Positions 51,623 to 62,810 of a stretch of 64,000 nucleotides of DNA are shown here, one piece after another. Made by a program: the position numbers and the translations under genes. The stretch lies in NCBI GenBank assembly GCA_012521705.1, contig JAAYLX010000027.1, positions 81,582-145,581 of the forward strand, in the 5' to 3' direction. This DNA comes from Clostridiaceae bacterium (GTDB lineage: Bacteria > Bacillota > Clostridia > DSM-8532). The notes below the pieces were generated by a model. It was not told the origin of the DNA and did not search any database. It was given only the letters and a program-made list of their open reading frames with translations. Position 1 is the first letter of the stretch; every line of letters starts with the position of its first letter.

Positions 51623-53611
51623 TTATACTTTAAATTTCATAATTATATTCTGCAGATTCTCTGCTAACCGGGACAATCCCTCACAGGCCCTCGCAATTTC
51701 CTCAATCGATACAGTCTGCTCCTGCATGGCCGCTGCCATTTCTTCAGTTGCGGAAGAATATGCTTCCGCTATTGCTGAAAGACTCTGCAAGGAAGATATT
51801 ATTTCTTCCTTATAATTCTCCATTTCATGACCCGAAGAATTCAGAAGCTCAACCACTTTTAGAGTATCGTTCATTGCCTGTTCTATCAAAAGATATTTTT
51901 CCCTGCTTTTTGTTACGCTGTCAGCATGTTCTCTGGCAATAGCCGATACCCTGTCCATCGCCTTAACTGCATGCCCGGCATTGTTTTGCAATTCATTAAC
52001 CACGGCATCAATTTCTTTGATGGATTGGGAGGATTGCTCAGCCAGTTTTTTAATTTCTTCAGCGACTACCGCAAAGCCTCTTCCGGATTCTCCTGCTCTC
52101 GCCGCTTCGATTGCAGCATTTAAGGATAACAGATTGGTTTGTTCGGCGATTGATGCGATAACATGGCTTGCCTGTCCGATTTTTTCCGAATTATCGTGGT
52201 TTTTGACTATGACTTCATAAATTTCTTGTATCGCATCATTGCTTTCTTTGGTAATCCTTAAAAGATTATCGATTTCACTTAAACCATGTTCAACAACCTC
52301 CTTTACTTTCATTGAAGCAGTATTTAAACTGTTCAAATGTTCCTGGTCTTTTTCAATGCTCATGCCCAATAATAAAGCCTTGGAAGAACCATTCTGGATA
52401 TTCTGTGCCTGCTCAGAAGCCCCACTGGCTATTTCCTCAACAGCCTTTGATACATCTTCTGCAGTATTGGCTGATTGCTTCGTAGATGCAGTCAGATCTT
52501 TTGAAGCTTTAGCAACCTGTTCCGAAGAAAGATTAATCTGGCCAATAATCTGTTTAAGACTGTCGGTAATAGTTTGCATTGCTGCTGACAGTTTCCCGGT
52601 TTCATCCTTTTTCTTCAGATATTTCTCCGGAACATCCTCTGTAATATCCAGAGCAGCAATTTTCTCAGAATGCCTTACTACCTCAATAATTGGCTTTGTT
52701 ATTGAAACACTGAGCGGATATACAACGGCGATGCTCACCAAAAGTATCAGAGCCACGAACAATATCAAAGTATTTTGAAGCTTGGGAATGGAAGATAAAA
52801 CTTCACTTTTATTTGCTGTAACCACTACTGTCCATTCGGTTCCGTCAATAGGTTCATAAGCGGCATATAAATCATTTCCATCAAAGGAATAACTGTTTAC
52901 TCCTGTTTTCTCCCGAAGAATCTTTTCAAAGTGCTGAGCCACAGATTTATAGGACTCATCGTTTTTTGCTTCTTCAATGGGATTCCATTGATTTAACACT
53001 TTTTCCCTATCCGGATGGGCAACAACAGTACCTTTGCTGTTAATCATGTAGGCATAGCCGCTTTTACCAAATCCGGAATCTTGTATTATATTATTTAATG
53101 CTTCAGAGTCTCTGCGGCCTATTAACGCTCCTGCCACTTTACCGTTCCTGACTATCGGAACCGCATACATAAACACAAGCTCGTTTGTCACCCGGCAAGT
53201 AAGCAGATCAGATATAACAACTTCACCATTCAAAGCCTTTTGGACATATTCCCTGTCCTCCAATTGGGTGATTGTCCCGTCTGAATAATATGCTTTACCG
53301 TCCGGCAGTACAATTCCGATGTCTGAAAAGTTAGTTTTTCCTATTTGGCTTTTCAGTTCCGGCTGTTGAACAGACCAGTCCATACTTTTGATTTCATCGC
53401 TTGCAGCTATTATTTCCAGTGTCTTTACCTGCGTTTCTATTCTGCTCTCTGTCAGCTTTGCCGCATCCAAAGCCAGTGAATATATTGCCTTTTCAGCCTC
53501 CTCGGTAAGGGCTCCGCCTGCCATACTAATGGTAACAACACCCAGAGTTACAGAGGATAATATTATTAAAATTGAAAAATAAATTACAAGCTTTGTTTTG
53601 ATACTTTTCAT
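51623..53611 (-). CDS. Methyl-accepting chemotaxis protein with Cache-type sensor
   Basis: Tip [40 protein letters not shown]; two TMs and a HAMP domain. Confidence 0.94.
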   Translation of the reverse strand: MKSIKTKLVIYFSILIILSSVTLGVVTISMAGGALTEEAEKAIYSLALDAAKLTESRIETQVKTLEIIAASDEIKSMDWSVQQPELKSQIGKTNFSDIGIVLPDGKAYYSDGTITQLEDREYVQKALNGEVVISDLLTCRVTNELVFMYAVPIVRNGKVAGALIGRRDSEALNNIIQDSGFGKSGYAYMINSKGTVVAHPDREKVLNQWNPIEEAKNDESYKSVAQHFEKILREKTGVNSYSFDGNDLYAAYEPIDGTEWTVVVTANKSEVLSSIPKLQNTLILFVALILLVSIAVVYPLSVSITKPIIEVVRHSEKIAALDITEDVPEKYLKKKDETGKLSAAMQTITDSLKQIIGQINLSSEQVAKASKDLTASTKQSANTAEDVSKAVEEIASGASEQAQNIQNGSSKALLLGMSIEKDQEHLNSLNTASMKVKEVVEHGLSEIDNLLRITKESNDAIQEIYEVIVKNHDNSEKIGQASHVIASIAEQTNLLSLNAAIEAARAGESGRGFAVVAEEIKKLAEQSSQSIKEIDAVVNELQNNAGHAVKAMDRVSAIAREHADSVTKSREKYLLIEQAMNDTLKVVELLNSSGHEMENYKEEIISSLQSLSAIAEAYSSATEEMAAAMQEQTVSIEEIARACEGLSRLAENLQNIIMKFKV

Positions 53612-53929
53612 AAATTTCTCTCCCTTTATGCCTTCACTTGCGCTGCTTGTCCGTGCTCTGGGTTTCAGGAATATGAAGAACTTTCCATGCCGCCGGTAAA
53701 ACAGGTTGCAAGTGAAATATTGCCGGCCTCCTTCTCCACGACAGTCAAATTTTAAGCAAACGGAATATGGGAATATAACTGACTAATAAGATTCCGCACT
53801 TCAAAATCCGATTAATTAATTAACATTGTCAAAGGCAATAATGGTAAAGTCAGATTTACTGGTTCAAAAACTTTACCGTTTAAATAAATCTGATGGTTAA
53901 CAGATTGCTGTTTTTTAATGAAAATAGCT

Positions 53930-54526
53930 TTACTGTTTCAATAAATTGCTGTTCCAGAAACTGAACCAAAGACTGTATATTTCATTGCTGCTTATTTTAA
54001 TGTTGGAGATTATCATTTCTGTTATATGGAAATTGATAAATTTGATATAGTCCTTTATGTAGTCAGTAGTACTTCTTGAGCACCTCAATACCTTTTTATC
54101 GACGCATTCCTGTATAATATCTGAAACAATGCCGCTTTCCTTATCCGTCCAGAATTTGTATTTTTCACGAAGTATTTTGATTATCTCCTGGGGTGGAAAC
54201 AGATGGTACCGGAGTAAGAATTTCTGCTTTGCTAAATCATTGGAGCAGTATTCGACAGTCTTCTTGAACAAAGTGATTAATTTAATATCCGGAGAGATGT
54301 CTTGTCTTAGTTCTTCAATGCTTTCCAGGAACCTTATCTTGTCGTTCCAAACCTCATCATAAATGCTGAAAAACAACTCCTGCTTGGACTGGTAGTAAAA
54401 ATACAGAGAGGATGCTTTAATTCCTACTTCCTTGCATATATCCCTGACATTGGTTGCTTCATATCCCTTTTCAAGGAATAATTTGAATGCAACATATCTG
54501 ATTTTGTCGTTGGTTCCGCTTATCAC
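53930..54526 (-). CDS. TetR family transcriptional regulator
   Basis: KIRYVAFKLFLEKGYEATNVRDICKEVGIKASSLYFYYQSKQELF. Confidence 0.92.
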   Translation of the reverse strand: MISGTNDKIRYVAFKLFLEKGYEATNVRDICKEVGIKASSLYFYYQSKQELFFSIYDEVWNDKIRFLESIEELRQDISPDIKLITLFKKTVEYCSNDLAKQKFLLRYHLFPPQEIIKILREKYKFWTDKESGIVSDIIQECVDKKVLRCSRSTTDYIKDYIKFINFHITEMIISNIKISSNEIYSLWFSFWNSNLLKQ

Positions 54527-54612
54527 TGCTTAAACACCCCAATCGACGCAAAACTGTAAGATAAAAATTGAGCCGAATAATGTAAAACTATTTGCCTTGT
54601 TTGTTATTAACC

Positions 54613-54630
54613 TACCTAACATTCGTTAGG
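54613..54630. promoter_or_regulatory. Putative TetR-family operator ACCTAAC-ATTC-GTTAGGT, directly downstream of a minus-strand TTGTTA-17-TATAAT promoter
   Basis: 7-bp perfect arms; -10 on + coordinates 54633..54638. Confidence 0.7.
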
Positions 54631-54725
54631 TAAATTATATCACTTTGAAAAAAAATTAACAATACTAACAAAGGAAAAAATTTCCGTAAAAATGCAGAAA
54701 AATGCAATGTGATGTTGTTTTTTAG

Positions 54726-56801
54726 TTATTTGCCCAAATAGGAATCCAGAATTGCATAAAGTTGATCTATATCAAAGGGTTTTGCGATATAGTCGTCCAT
54801 TCCAGCCTGAATACATTTATCCCTGTCCTCATGCATCGCATATGCCGTCATGGCAATTACGGGTACATTTTTATACCGGTTATCCATGTCCCGTATGATC
54901 CTGGTCAATTCATATCCGTTCATTCCGGGCATTTGAATATCCATGAGAATAAGATCTACTTTTTTCTCTCTTAGTTTTTCCAGAGCTTCATTGCCGTCAT
55001 AGGCAGCAAGATAGTTATATCCGCCTTTTAAAATTATGCTTTCCATAATCTCCTGGTTAAGAAGATTATCTTCTACGCATAAAATTGTCTTTCTCTTTTC
55101 CAATTGATTATTAGCATCTATTTGCTCAGAAATGCTTTTTTCAGAACCAGTAAGATTTCGTTCTTTCTTAAGAGGGCATGTAAAGTAAAAAGTGCTTCCC
55201 TTCCCTACTTCGCTTTCAAAAAGTATATCACCGTTCATAAGCTCTGCAAGCTGTTTTGCAATTGCAAGGCCTAAGCCGGCACCCATATATTTCTTCTTTC
55301 TTGACAAATCACCCTGGCTGAATATCTGGAATATCTTCGGTTTATAATCTTCATCTATTCCAATTCCGGTATCCTTGACGCTGAATTCTATCTTCTGCTC
55401 TTCATGGTTAGACTCTATAAGCCTTGCCCTTAAAGAAATATAGCCGTTATCGGTAAACTTGACCGCGTTGCTGAGGAGGTTTGTCAAGATCTGCCTTATT
55501 CTTAATTCATCTCCGATAACCTCATGATCAATGTCGGGGTCTATGTAACAGCCTGCTTCCAGGCCCTTGGTATTTGCAGATATAAGGAAATTCTCAAAAA
55601 TGCTGTTAATGGTCTCCCTAAGATTGAAAGGTTCATTATGAAGCTCAATTTTCCCGGATTCCAGCCTTGAGATGTCCAGGATACTGTCTATAATAGCAAC
55701 AAGATTCTCTGATGAATTTTTTAATATATCCACATATCTTTTCTGCTCATCAGAAAGAGCGCCCAGACTGAGTAATTGTATCGCAGAAATCACAGCATTC
55801 ATCGGAGTTCTTATCTCATGGCTCATATTGGCCAGAAACAGTGATTTGGCATTGTTGGCACTATCCGCTTCCTGCTTTAAGAGTTCCAGTTGCTCATAGC
55901 GCTCTTTTAATTCCTGCTGAATCAACCTTTCCTTTGTTATGTCTTCATTTGTCCCGATCATCCTTATGGGTTCACCATTGGGTCCAAATTCACTGACCCT
56001 CCCTTTGGACCTTATCCATTTATACGCATTGTTCTTGCACCTTATCCGGTACTCCGCAACATATTCTTCTTTACTTTCCAAATGATTGTTGAACTTTCTG
56101 GCCACTTCCGGAAGATCGTCAGGATGGATCAAGGAAACCCATGATTCAAGCCTGTCGTCCATATCTTCATAACCAAGAGTATTTTCAAAGTTGTTAAAAT
56201 GGAAAATCTTTTTATTTAAAATATCAAGATCCCATATCCCGAATTGGCCTCCCTCAAGGGCATCCCTGCATTTTTTTTCGTATTCACGGAGCTTGTTGGA
56301 AAGCTCTTTCTTTTCGGAAACGTCTTCATATATTGCAATTGCTCCGTTAAATGTCCTATTCGGACAATAAAGGGGAGCTATGGATATGGACACATCAATC
56401 GGCTTTCCGCTTTTATGTAATCTTACTGTTTCATAACCTTCAAGAACACCGCCGGCGCTTACTTTTTCTATTTCGCATTTCAGCTCGCTTAATCTGTCTT
56501 CAGGGAACAATATTTCAGCGCTTTTATCAATTATTTCACTCTTTGTATAGCCAAATTTATTCTCCGCGCCTTTACTCCAGAAAGCAATCCTGAAATCTTC
56601 CGTCAATCCGATAATTGCATCATGGGATAACTCCATGACCCTTGAAATTATCTCCGCCAAATTTACGGTTTTATTGGCAGCCTTTTTATTGGTGGCTGTT
56701 TTGTCTGCATTTGTTTTTTTATTTCTGCTTATGGAATCAGGCATTGGATTTCCTCCCATTAACAAAAAGCTGGAGTACCGAAGATTGTTTACTTTCGACA
56801 C
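54726..56801 (-). CDS. PAS-domain hybrid histidine kinase/response regulator
   Basis: PAS/PAC repeats; FLANMSHEIRTPMNAVISAIQLL; GAGLGLAIAKQLAELM; receiver DLILMDIQMPGMNGYELTR. Confidence 0.94.
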   Translation of the reverse strand: MSKVNNLRYSSFLLMGGNPMPDSISRNKKTNADKTATNKKAANKTVNLAEIISRVMELSHDAIIGLTEDFRIAFWSKGAENKFGYTKSEIIDKSAEILFPEDRLSELKCEIEKVSAGGVLEGYETVRLHKSGKPIDVSISIAPLYCPNRTFNGAIAIYEDVSEKKELSNKLREYEKKCRDALEGGQFGIWDLDILNKKIFHFNNFENTLGYEDMDDRLESWVSLIHPDDLPEVARKFNNHLESKEEYVAEYRIRCKNNAYKWIRSKGRVSEFGPNGEPIRMIGTNEDITKERLIQQELKERYEQLELLKQEADSANNAKSLFLANMSHEIRTPMNAVISAIQLLSLGALSDEQKRYVDILKNSSENLVAIIDSILDISRLESGKIELHNEPFNLRETINSIFENFLISANTKGLEAGCYIDPDIDHEVIGDELRIRQILTNLLSNAVKFTDNGYISLRARLIESNHEEQKIEFSVKDTGIGIDEDYKPKIFQIFSQGDLSRKKKYMGAGLGLAIAKQLAELMNGDILFESEVGKGSTFYFTCPLKKERNLTGSEKSISEQIDANNQLEKRKTILCVEDNLLNQEIMESIILKGGYNYLAAYDGNEALEKLREKKVDLILMDIQMPGMNGYELTRIIRDMDNRYKNVPVIAMTAYAMHEDRDKCIQAGMDDYIAKPFDIDQLYAILDSYLGK

Positions 56802-56830
56802 TCCAACATTTATTACAGAAATATATTCTA

Positions 56831-57847
56831 TTACTTGTCCAGTTTACGGGACACATTTCTGGTAGTTTTTCTTATCTTCAGCTTCGGCTCAAGTATCATC
56901 CGTATTACCTCACTGTCCTCTTCCGCCTTCAGAACTCTTACCAAAAGCTCTATGGCACGCTTGCCCATCTGGTACTTGGGCTGTTCTATGGTAGTGAGCT
57001 GAATCTGCGGCAGGCTTGCATAAGGTATATCGTCAAAACCTATTATCCCGAAATCCTCCGGAATCCTTAAGCCATGTTCCTGTGCGCAATGGAGCACGCC
57101 CAACGCAATAACGTCGTTTCCTCCGAATACAGCATCAGGTGTGTTACCTGAGTCAATCAGCTTTTTAAGACTTTCATATCCGCTTTCACTCTTGAATTTT
57201 CCGTTAATTATCAGGCTTTCATCAATGGGTATGTTATATTTCTTAAGTGCAAGCTTGTATCCTTCTTTTCTCTCCGCATTTGAAGGAGAGCTTTCAGTTC
57301 CGCCTATGAACGCAATTTTCTTGTAACCTGCTTCAATAAGATGCTTGGTCGCAATGAAGCCTCCTCTTACGTTGTCTATTTCAATACTGCTGTACTCAGC
57401 AATACCTGGAATTTTGTTCAGGAGAATCATTGGTATCTGGAAATCATATAAATGGGTTTCTCCATCATTATGTGCCGGGTGAAGGATAATGCCGTCCACT
57501 CTTTTTTCCTGAAGAGTCTTTAAGTACAGCTTTTCCTTATCGGTATCCCAGTTGGTATTGCAGAGAAATATACTGTAGCCCAAAAGGCTGGCAGCATCTT
57601 CAGCACCTCTCGCGATTTCAGGAAAGAATGGGTTTGTAATATCCGGAATGACAAGTGCCAGTGTGTGGGTATGCTTAAGTACCAGTCCCCTGGCGATTGC
57701 ATTCGGTTGATATCCCATTTTTTTTGCAACTTCCAGTATTAGTTCTTTGGTTTCTTCCTTGACACCGCTTCTTCCGTTCAGGGCCCTTGACACAGTTGCG
57801 TAAGAAACTCCGGCCTTTTTTGCTATGTCTTTGATTGTTACTTGCAT
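56831..57847 (-). CDS. LacI family transcriptional regulator
   Basis: VTIKDIAKKAGVSYATVSRALNGRSGVKEETK; periplasmic-binding-like domain. Confidence 0.95.
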   Translation of the reverse strand: MQVTIKDIAKKAGVSYATVSRALNGRSGVKEETKELILEVAKKMGYQPNAIARGLVLKHTHTLALVIPDITNPFFPEIARGAEDAASLLGYSIFLCNTNWDTDKEKLYLKTLQEKRVDGIILHPAHNDGETHLYDFQIPMILLNKIPGIAEYSSIEIDNVRGGFIATKHLIEAGYKKIAFIGGTESSPSNAERKEGYKLALKKYNIPIDESLIINGKFKSESGYESLKKLIDSGNTPDAVFGGNDVIALGVLHCAQEHGLRIPEDFGIIGFDDIPYASLPQIQLTTIEQPKYQMGKRAIELLVRVLKAEEDSEVIRMILEPKLKIRKTTRNVSRKLDK

Positions 57848-57967
57848 AATCCTCTCCGAATCCAAGCTATTCTCATTGTTTGAAAACGATTACAATATAT
57901 ATAATATCCTTGTATATCATATCAGACAACTGTTTTTTTGCAAAACAAATACGTTATTTAATATTTT

Positions 57968-59668
57968 TTACAGCTTAAAGTCGGAGAGCAGTCCGTCAAG
58001 GTTTTCAGCAAGATCCGACAGTTCATGGGCTGAGGCTGTAACTTCCTCAGCGCTTGCGGTCTGTTCCTCTATTACAGCGGATATGTTCTGGCTTGCATTT
58101 GCATTATTGTTTGCTATTGAAGCAATTTCCGCCATGCTTCTGTTGATTTCCTCAATCTTGGAAATAAGCTCTGACAAATCCTTTGAAATCTGTTCGATGT
58201 CCTTGTTAACAACAACATTCTTGTCTTTTATGCTGTTGAAGAATTCCATTGCCTTATGTGCGTTGGTATTCCCCTGAACTATCAGCTTCTTACTGTCATC
58301 AAAGCGCTCAGTTACTATGCCTGATTGCTTCTGAACCTCGACAATCAACTCACCGATTTCCAATGCAGATGCGGTTGTCTCGTCCGCCAGGCTCTTAATT
58401 TCACTTGCCACCACAGCGAATCCTCTTCCGGCTTCTCCGGCTCTTGCAGCCTCAATTGAAGCATTCAGGGCAAGAAGATTTGTTTGGGCAGATATTGCTT
58501 TTACAGCATTCAGTATTTCATTCATCTTGCCGGTATTTTCGTTCAACTGCTGCATCGAAGCAGCTGCTTCTTCTATTTGAGCTATAGTCAGCTCCAACTG
58601 TTTCAGGAAGCTGCTTATGTATTCGCTGCCCTCACCGGCAAGCTTCACTGAATCATTGGCTTTCTGAAGAATCTGCATTGAACTGTGCCGTATTCCTTCA
58701 GAAGTGTGATACATGGCATCAACTTCTGTGACGATTTTTGTGGTTTCATTATACTGTGTTGAAATATCCGAAGCCATTTCCACCATTGTTGCAGAAATTT
58801 CCTGATTGGCACTGCTGTTCTGCACCGTTATTTCAGACAGTTGGGATGAAGCTCTGCGCATTTTCCTGCTGGCCTCGGCAACCTGAGCGATGACCTTTTT
58901 AAGGTTATTGGTCATGGCGTTAAACATTCTTGCCATTTCACCAATTTCGTCATTGGTGGCAATCGCCAGTGCTTCCCCGTCCAGCCTGCCCTGAGCTATT
59001 TCAACTGCCCGATCTCTGATACTGTTTATAGGCCCGGCAATATTTTTAATAACTTTTCTGAGGTACAGTAAGCAGAAGACCAGTATGCCGGCAAAAGCTC
59101 CCAAACTGATTGTTATAGCCAGCCTGAATCCAACTTCAATTTTTTCCTTGAGAGCCTCACTCTGCTTTACCTCAAAAAGTATGAATTCCTGTGTGCTTTC
59201 CTTGAGGAATTCCTCAATTTTTCTAACCTGATTAACGCTGTCAGCGGATTCGGACAGCTTGTTTACAGCAAAGCCCGCCTCCGCCTCTTCAGCGTTCTTA
59301 AGCAGTGACTCAGCCTGCTTTTGAATAACCTCAAACAGCGACCTGCTTTCCTCAGTCTGCAGTCTACCGGAAATATATTCAATTGTTTCCGCTATCCTGC
59401 TTTGAGCTTCCTTATGAGTGGACTCCTCAGGCTTCAGCTTCCCGACCAGAATGTCCCTGAGCTGGATCCCGATGTTTCCGGCATGCTCATTGATATTGTT
59501 CGCGGCAATAATAGTGTTCAGAATGTCGTTGTACTGATTGTTATAGTCAACAGACACTTTAATCATGTAAAAGTTTAAGCCGCTAAAAAGCAAGAGCATG
59601 ATAATAAAAGGAAGCAATATTTTAGTTTTAAATGAAGATCGTTGATTATTGCCTTTACGTTTCGACAT
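57968..59668 (-). CDS. Methyl-accepting chemotaxis protein
   Basis: Tip [40 protein letters not shown]. Confidence 0.93.
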   Translation of the reverse strand: MSKRKGNNQRSSFKTKILLPFIIMLLLFSGLNFYMIKVSVDYNNQYNDILNTIIAANNINEHAGNIGIQLRDILVGKLKPEESTHKEAQSRIAETIEYISGRLQTEESRSLFEVIQKQAESLLKNAEEAEAGFAVNKLSESADSVNQVRKIEEFLKESTQEFILFEVKQSEALKEKIEVGFRLAITISLGAFAGILVFCLLYLRKVIKNIAGPINSIRDRAVEIAQGRLDGEALAIATNDEIGEMARMFNAMTNNLKKVIAQVAEASRKMRRASSQLSEITVQNSSANQEISATMVEMASDISTQYNETTKIVTEVDAMYHTSEGIRHSSMQILQKANDSVKLAGEGSEYISSFLKQLELTIAQIEEAAASMQQLNENTGKMNEILNAVKAISAQTNLLALNASIEAARAGEAGRGFAVVASEIKSLADETTASALEIGELIVEVQKQSGIVTERFDDSKKLIVQGNTNAHKAMEFFNSIKDKNVVVNKDIEQISKDLSELISKIEEINRSMAEIASIANNNANASQNISAVIEEQTASAEEVTASAHELSDLAENLDGLLSDFKL

Positions 59669-59713
59669 AAACCTCTCCTCCAAATTGCTGGTTTGGAGTA
59701 TCTTCAGGTCGCA

Positions 59714-60688
59714 TCATGATGTCTTCTTTCTATGCAGCGCCTTTTGCACTTTCTCTACGATATTGTCTGCAGTCAGTCCGAACCTTTCCCTCAGGTAATT
59801 CTCAGGTCCAACTTCTCCGAATAAATCTTGCACGCCGACTCTTTCAAGGGGTGCAGGACAGTTCTCAGAAAGCACTTCCGCCACAGCTGAACCCAAACCA
59901 TTGATAATATTGTGATTCTCAGCGGTAACAATTGCACCGGTTTCTTTTGCTGCAGCTATTATTGCTTCCTTGTCTATTGGCTTAAGTGTAAACATATTAA
60001 GAACTCTGACTGAAATACCCTGATCCTGAAGTTTTTTGGCAGCCTTCAGAGCCTCCTCAACCATAATTCCAGTAGCTATAATTGTTGCATCATTTCCGTC
60101 TCTGAGCTTAACAGCTTTTCCAATTTCAAAGCTGGAGCCCTCTTCATATATTTTAACGGCATTTTTCCTTAACAACCTTATATAGAATATACCATACATA
60201 CCTGCGGTCTGTCTGACCAAATCCTTGAGCATTACAGTATCTACAGGTTCAAGTATTGTAATCTCAGGTATGTTTCTCATAATACCCATATCCTCAAAAG
60301 GCATGTGGGTACCGCCGTTATAGGCTGCTGTAACTCCAGGGTCACTTCCAATAATTCTTACATTCAGCTTTGCGTAAGCGCAGGACATGAATACCTGGTC
60401 AAAGCATCTCCTGGTTGCGAAAGGACCAAAGGAATGAGCAAAAGGAATCTTTCCAGTTGCGGAAAGTCCGGCAGCTATACCCATCATATTGGCTTCCTGT
60501 ATACCTACGTTGAAAGTACGTTCAGGATATGCCTTCCAGAAGGGTACCATGCCCATGGAACTCATAAGGTCTGCATCAAGCGCAACGATATTGCTGTTTT
60601 TCTCAGCCAGTTCCATTAAGGTCTGACAGTATGCATCCCTCATGGCTGTTGTTTCTTTTACATTTTCAGTTGCCAATATTACCTTCAT
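59714..60688 (-). CDS. Transketolase, C-terminal half
   Basis: ATRDAYCQTLMELAEKNSNIVALDADL-type Pyr domain; FNVGIQEANMMGIAAGLS. Confidence 0.93.
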   Translation of the reverse strand: MKVILATENVKETTAMRDAYCQTLMELAEKNSNIVALDADLMSSMGMVPFWKAYPERTFNVGIQEANMMGIAAGLSATGKIPFAHSFGPFATRRCFDQVFMSCAYAKLNVRIIGSDPGVTAAYNGGTHMPFEDMGIMRNIPEITILEPVDTVMLKDLVRQTAGMYGIFYIRLLRKNAVKIYEEGSSFEIGKAVKLRDGNDATIIATGIMVEEALKAAKKLQDQGISVRVLNMFTLKPIDKEAIIAAAKETGAIVTAENHNIINGLGSAVAEVLSENCPAPLERVGVQDLFGEVGPENYLRERFGLTADNIVEKVQKALHRKKTS

Positions 60689-61521
60689 AGTTCCATCACC
60701 TTCCGCTCTAACTCTTTAATCACCATGTCAGCCTTTTCAGGATCAACAACCATATGGTGATTTGACGCTGCATTCTCTGCGAAGCTGCAGCCTTTACCCT
60801 TAACAGTATCCAGTACTATCATGGAAGGCTTTCCTTTTACCTCTTTTGCAGCCATAATTGCATTGTAAACCTGCTCTACGTCTGCTCCGTCGACTCTTAC
60901 CGCGTGCCAGCCGAAGCTCTTGAATTTTTCAACCAGATCGCCAAGGTCATTGACATCCCTGGTATATCCGTCCAGCTGCTTCTTGTTGTCATCTACAAAA
61001 GCGATAAGATTATCCAGCTTCTGATGGGCGGCATACAAAGCGCCTTCCCATACCTGGCCTTCATCACATTCTCCGTCGCCGATTATAAGGTAAACATAGT
61101 TGTTTCTCTTGTCCAAACGGTTTCCGAGAGCAACACCTATGGCAGTGGACACACCCTGTCCCAGTGAACCGGTTGTCATATCTATACCAGGTGTCTTGTT
61201 TCTGTCACAGTGGCTTGGAAGGTTTGTTCCGGGCTTGTTAAGCGTTAAAAGCTGCTCCTTTGGGAAGAAGCCTTTCAGGGCAAGGGTCGCATAAACTGCA
61301 GGACCTGCGTGACCCTTGGACACTACAAGCCAGTCCCTGTCCTCCCAGCGAGGGTTGCTCGGATCAACGTTCATTACGGCGCCATACAGAACAGCAAGGG
61401 TGTCAGCTATTGACATAGCACCGCCCACATGTCCGAAGCCCAATTCCTTGAACTCCTTCATGGTTTCAAGCCTTATCTCGGCCGCAAACCTTTCCAGATC
61501 TTTTCTCATTTTTTCGTTCAT
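60685..61521 (-). CDS. Transketolase, N-terminal half
   Basis: GHVGGAMSIADTLAVLYG; GSLGQGVSTAIGVALG; GDGECDEGQVWEGALYAA. Confidence 0.94.
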   Translation of the reverse strand: MNEKMRKDLERFAAEIRLETMKEFKELGFGHVGGAMSIADTLAVLYGAVMNVDPSNPRWEDRDWLVVSKGHAGPAVYATLALKGFFPKEQLLTLNKPGTNLPSHCDRNKTPGIDMTTGSLGQGVSTAIGVALGNRLDKRNNYVYLIIGDGECDEGQVWEGALYAAHQKLDNLIAFVDDNKKQLDGYTRDVNDLGDLVEKFKSFGWHAVRVDGADVEQVYNAIMAAKEVKGKPSMIVLDTVKGKGCSFAENAASNHHMVVDPEKADMVIKELERKVMEL

Positions 61522-61541
61522 AATATCACTTCACTCTACTT

Positions 61542-62810
61542 CTACTTTGTAATGTTTTTGGTATAAGCTTTCTCCATGGCCTCTATCAACGGCAGTTTCT
61601 TTCCTGAGAGGAATCTTACCATTGCACCACCGGCTGTACATACATAGCTGATTTTGCTGAGGTCTATGAAACGGGATGCAGCGCTGACTGTATCTCCGCC
61701 ACCGATTACAGAATATCCGGGAGCTTCTGCGATTGCATTCCAGATTTCTTTGGTTCCCTTTTCAAACAGCTTGTTTTCATATACACCGGCGGGGCCGTTT
61801 ACAAAAATGGTTCCTGCATTTAAGAGTATCTCTCTGTATTTGGCAATAGTCTTTTCACCAATATCCATATACATTTCTTCTGCGGGGAGCTGATCCGCTG
61901 AAATCTCCACTCTTTCCCCGACCTTCTCATAGGCCAGATCCAGAGGCACTTCAATCTTATCGGGATAGTCCCTCAGATATTCCTTTGCAGGCTCAACAAA
62001 CAGATGGAGCTCCCTGTCTGTCAGGAACTTTTCCTTTTTGCTTCCCAACTTCTTGCCCATAGCCCACAGCATAATCTCTCCGGTTATACCGCATGCCAGA
62101 ATCTTGTCGGCAGTGCCGTTTTCCAGTACCTGCTTCATCATTCCGAATGCATCGGATATTTTTGCGCCTCCAAGAACAAATACTGACGGTTTCACAGGCG
62201 CCTTCATAACCTTTGTCAATGCGCTGTATTCCTCCATGAGCTGTCTTCCGCCGGCAGTGGGCAGAAGTTCCTGGAAGGCTACCATTGATGGGGCATTCCT
62301 GTGGGCAGCCGCAAAGGCATCATTTACATAGTAGTCAAATAGTGGCGCAAGACTTCTTATTAGGTAGGTATTTAACATTTCTTCGGCTTTCAGCTTAACG
62401 GCATTTTCAAATGTCGATATCTCCTCACAAAGATATCGTAAATTTCCTAAGAGGATTGCTTCTCCGGGCCGGAGGGCTTTGACAGCCTCCTGAGCAGCCG
62501 GCCCGCAAACATCGTCAATATACTTAACTTCCCTGCCCAGATATTGAGACAGCTTTTCAGCATGCTCATTCATGGGAATGAGGTTTTGATAATCAAGGGT
62601 ATCTCCTTGGTGGGCAATAATTGCGAGTCTTGCGCCTTTATCAAGAATATCCCTTATAGTAGGGATAGTTGCTTTTATTCTGTTATCATTGACGATTTTC
62701 TTTGTCACCGGATCAATGGGTGAGTTAATATCCGGTCTTAACAGCACCCATTTTCCGGAAAAATCAAATTCGTCAATTGAGCGTATTTTTACAGCATTGT
62801 TTACTTCCAT
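61542..62810 (-). CDS. pgk: Divergent (archaeal-like) phosphoglycerate kinase family protein
   Basis: VLLRPDINSPIDP, YVNDAFAAAHRNAPS, VLGGAKISDAFGM, VNGPAGVYE, GGGDTVSAASRF, TAGGAMVRFLSGKKLPLIEAM. Confidence 0.87.
   Translation of the reverse strand: MEVNNAVKIRSIDEFDFSGKWVLLRPDINSPIDPVTKKIVNDNRIKATIPTIRDILDKGARLAIIAHQGDTLDYQNLIPMNEHAEKLSQYLGREVKYIDDVCGPAAQEAVKALRPGEAILLGNLRYLCEEISTFENAVKLKAEEMLNTYLIRSLAPLFDYYVNDAFAAAHRNAPSMVAFQELLPTAGGRQLMEEYSALTKVMKAPVKPSVFVLGGAKISDAFGMMKQVLENGTADKILACGITGEIMLWAMGKKLGSKKEKFLTDRELHLFVEPAKEYLRDYPDKIEVPLDLAYEKVGERVEISADQLPAEEMYMDIGEKTIAKYREILLNAGTIFVNGPAGVYENKLFEKGTKEIWNAIAEAPGYSVIGGGDTVSAASRFIDLSKISYVCTAGGAMVRFLSGKKLPLIEAMEKAYTKNITK

Noticed and set aside
53612-53760. 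c-di-GMP-I riboswitch upstream of the MCP at 51623
   Set aside because: A CCGGC pairing was noticed, but the conserved GEMM-I core sequences are absent.
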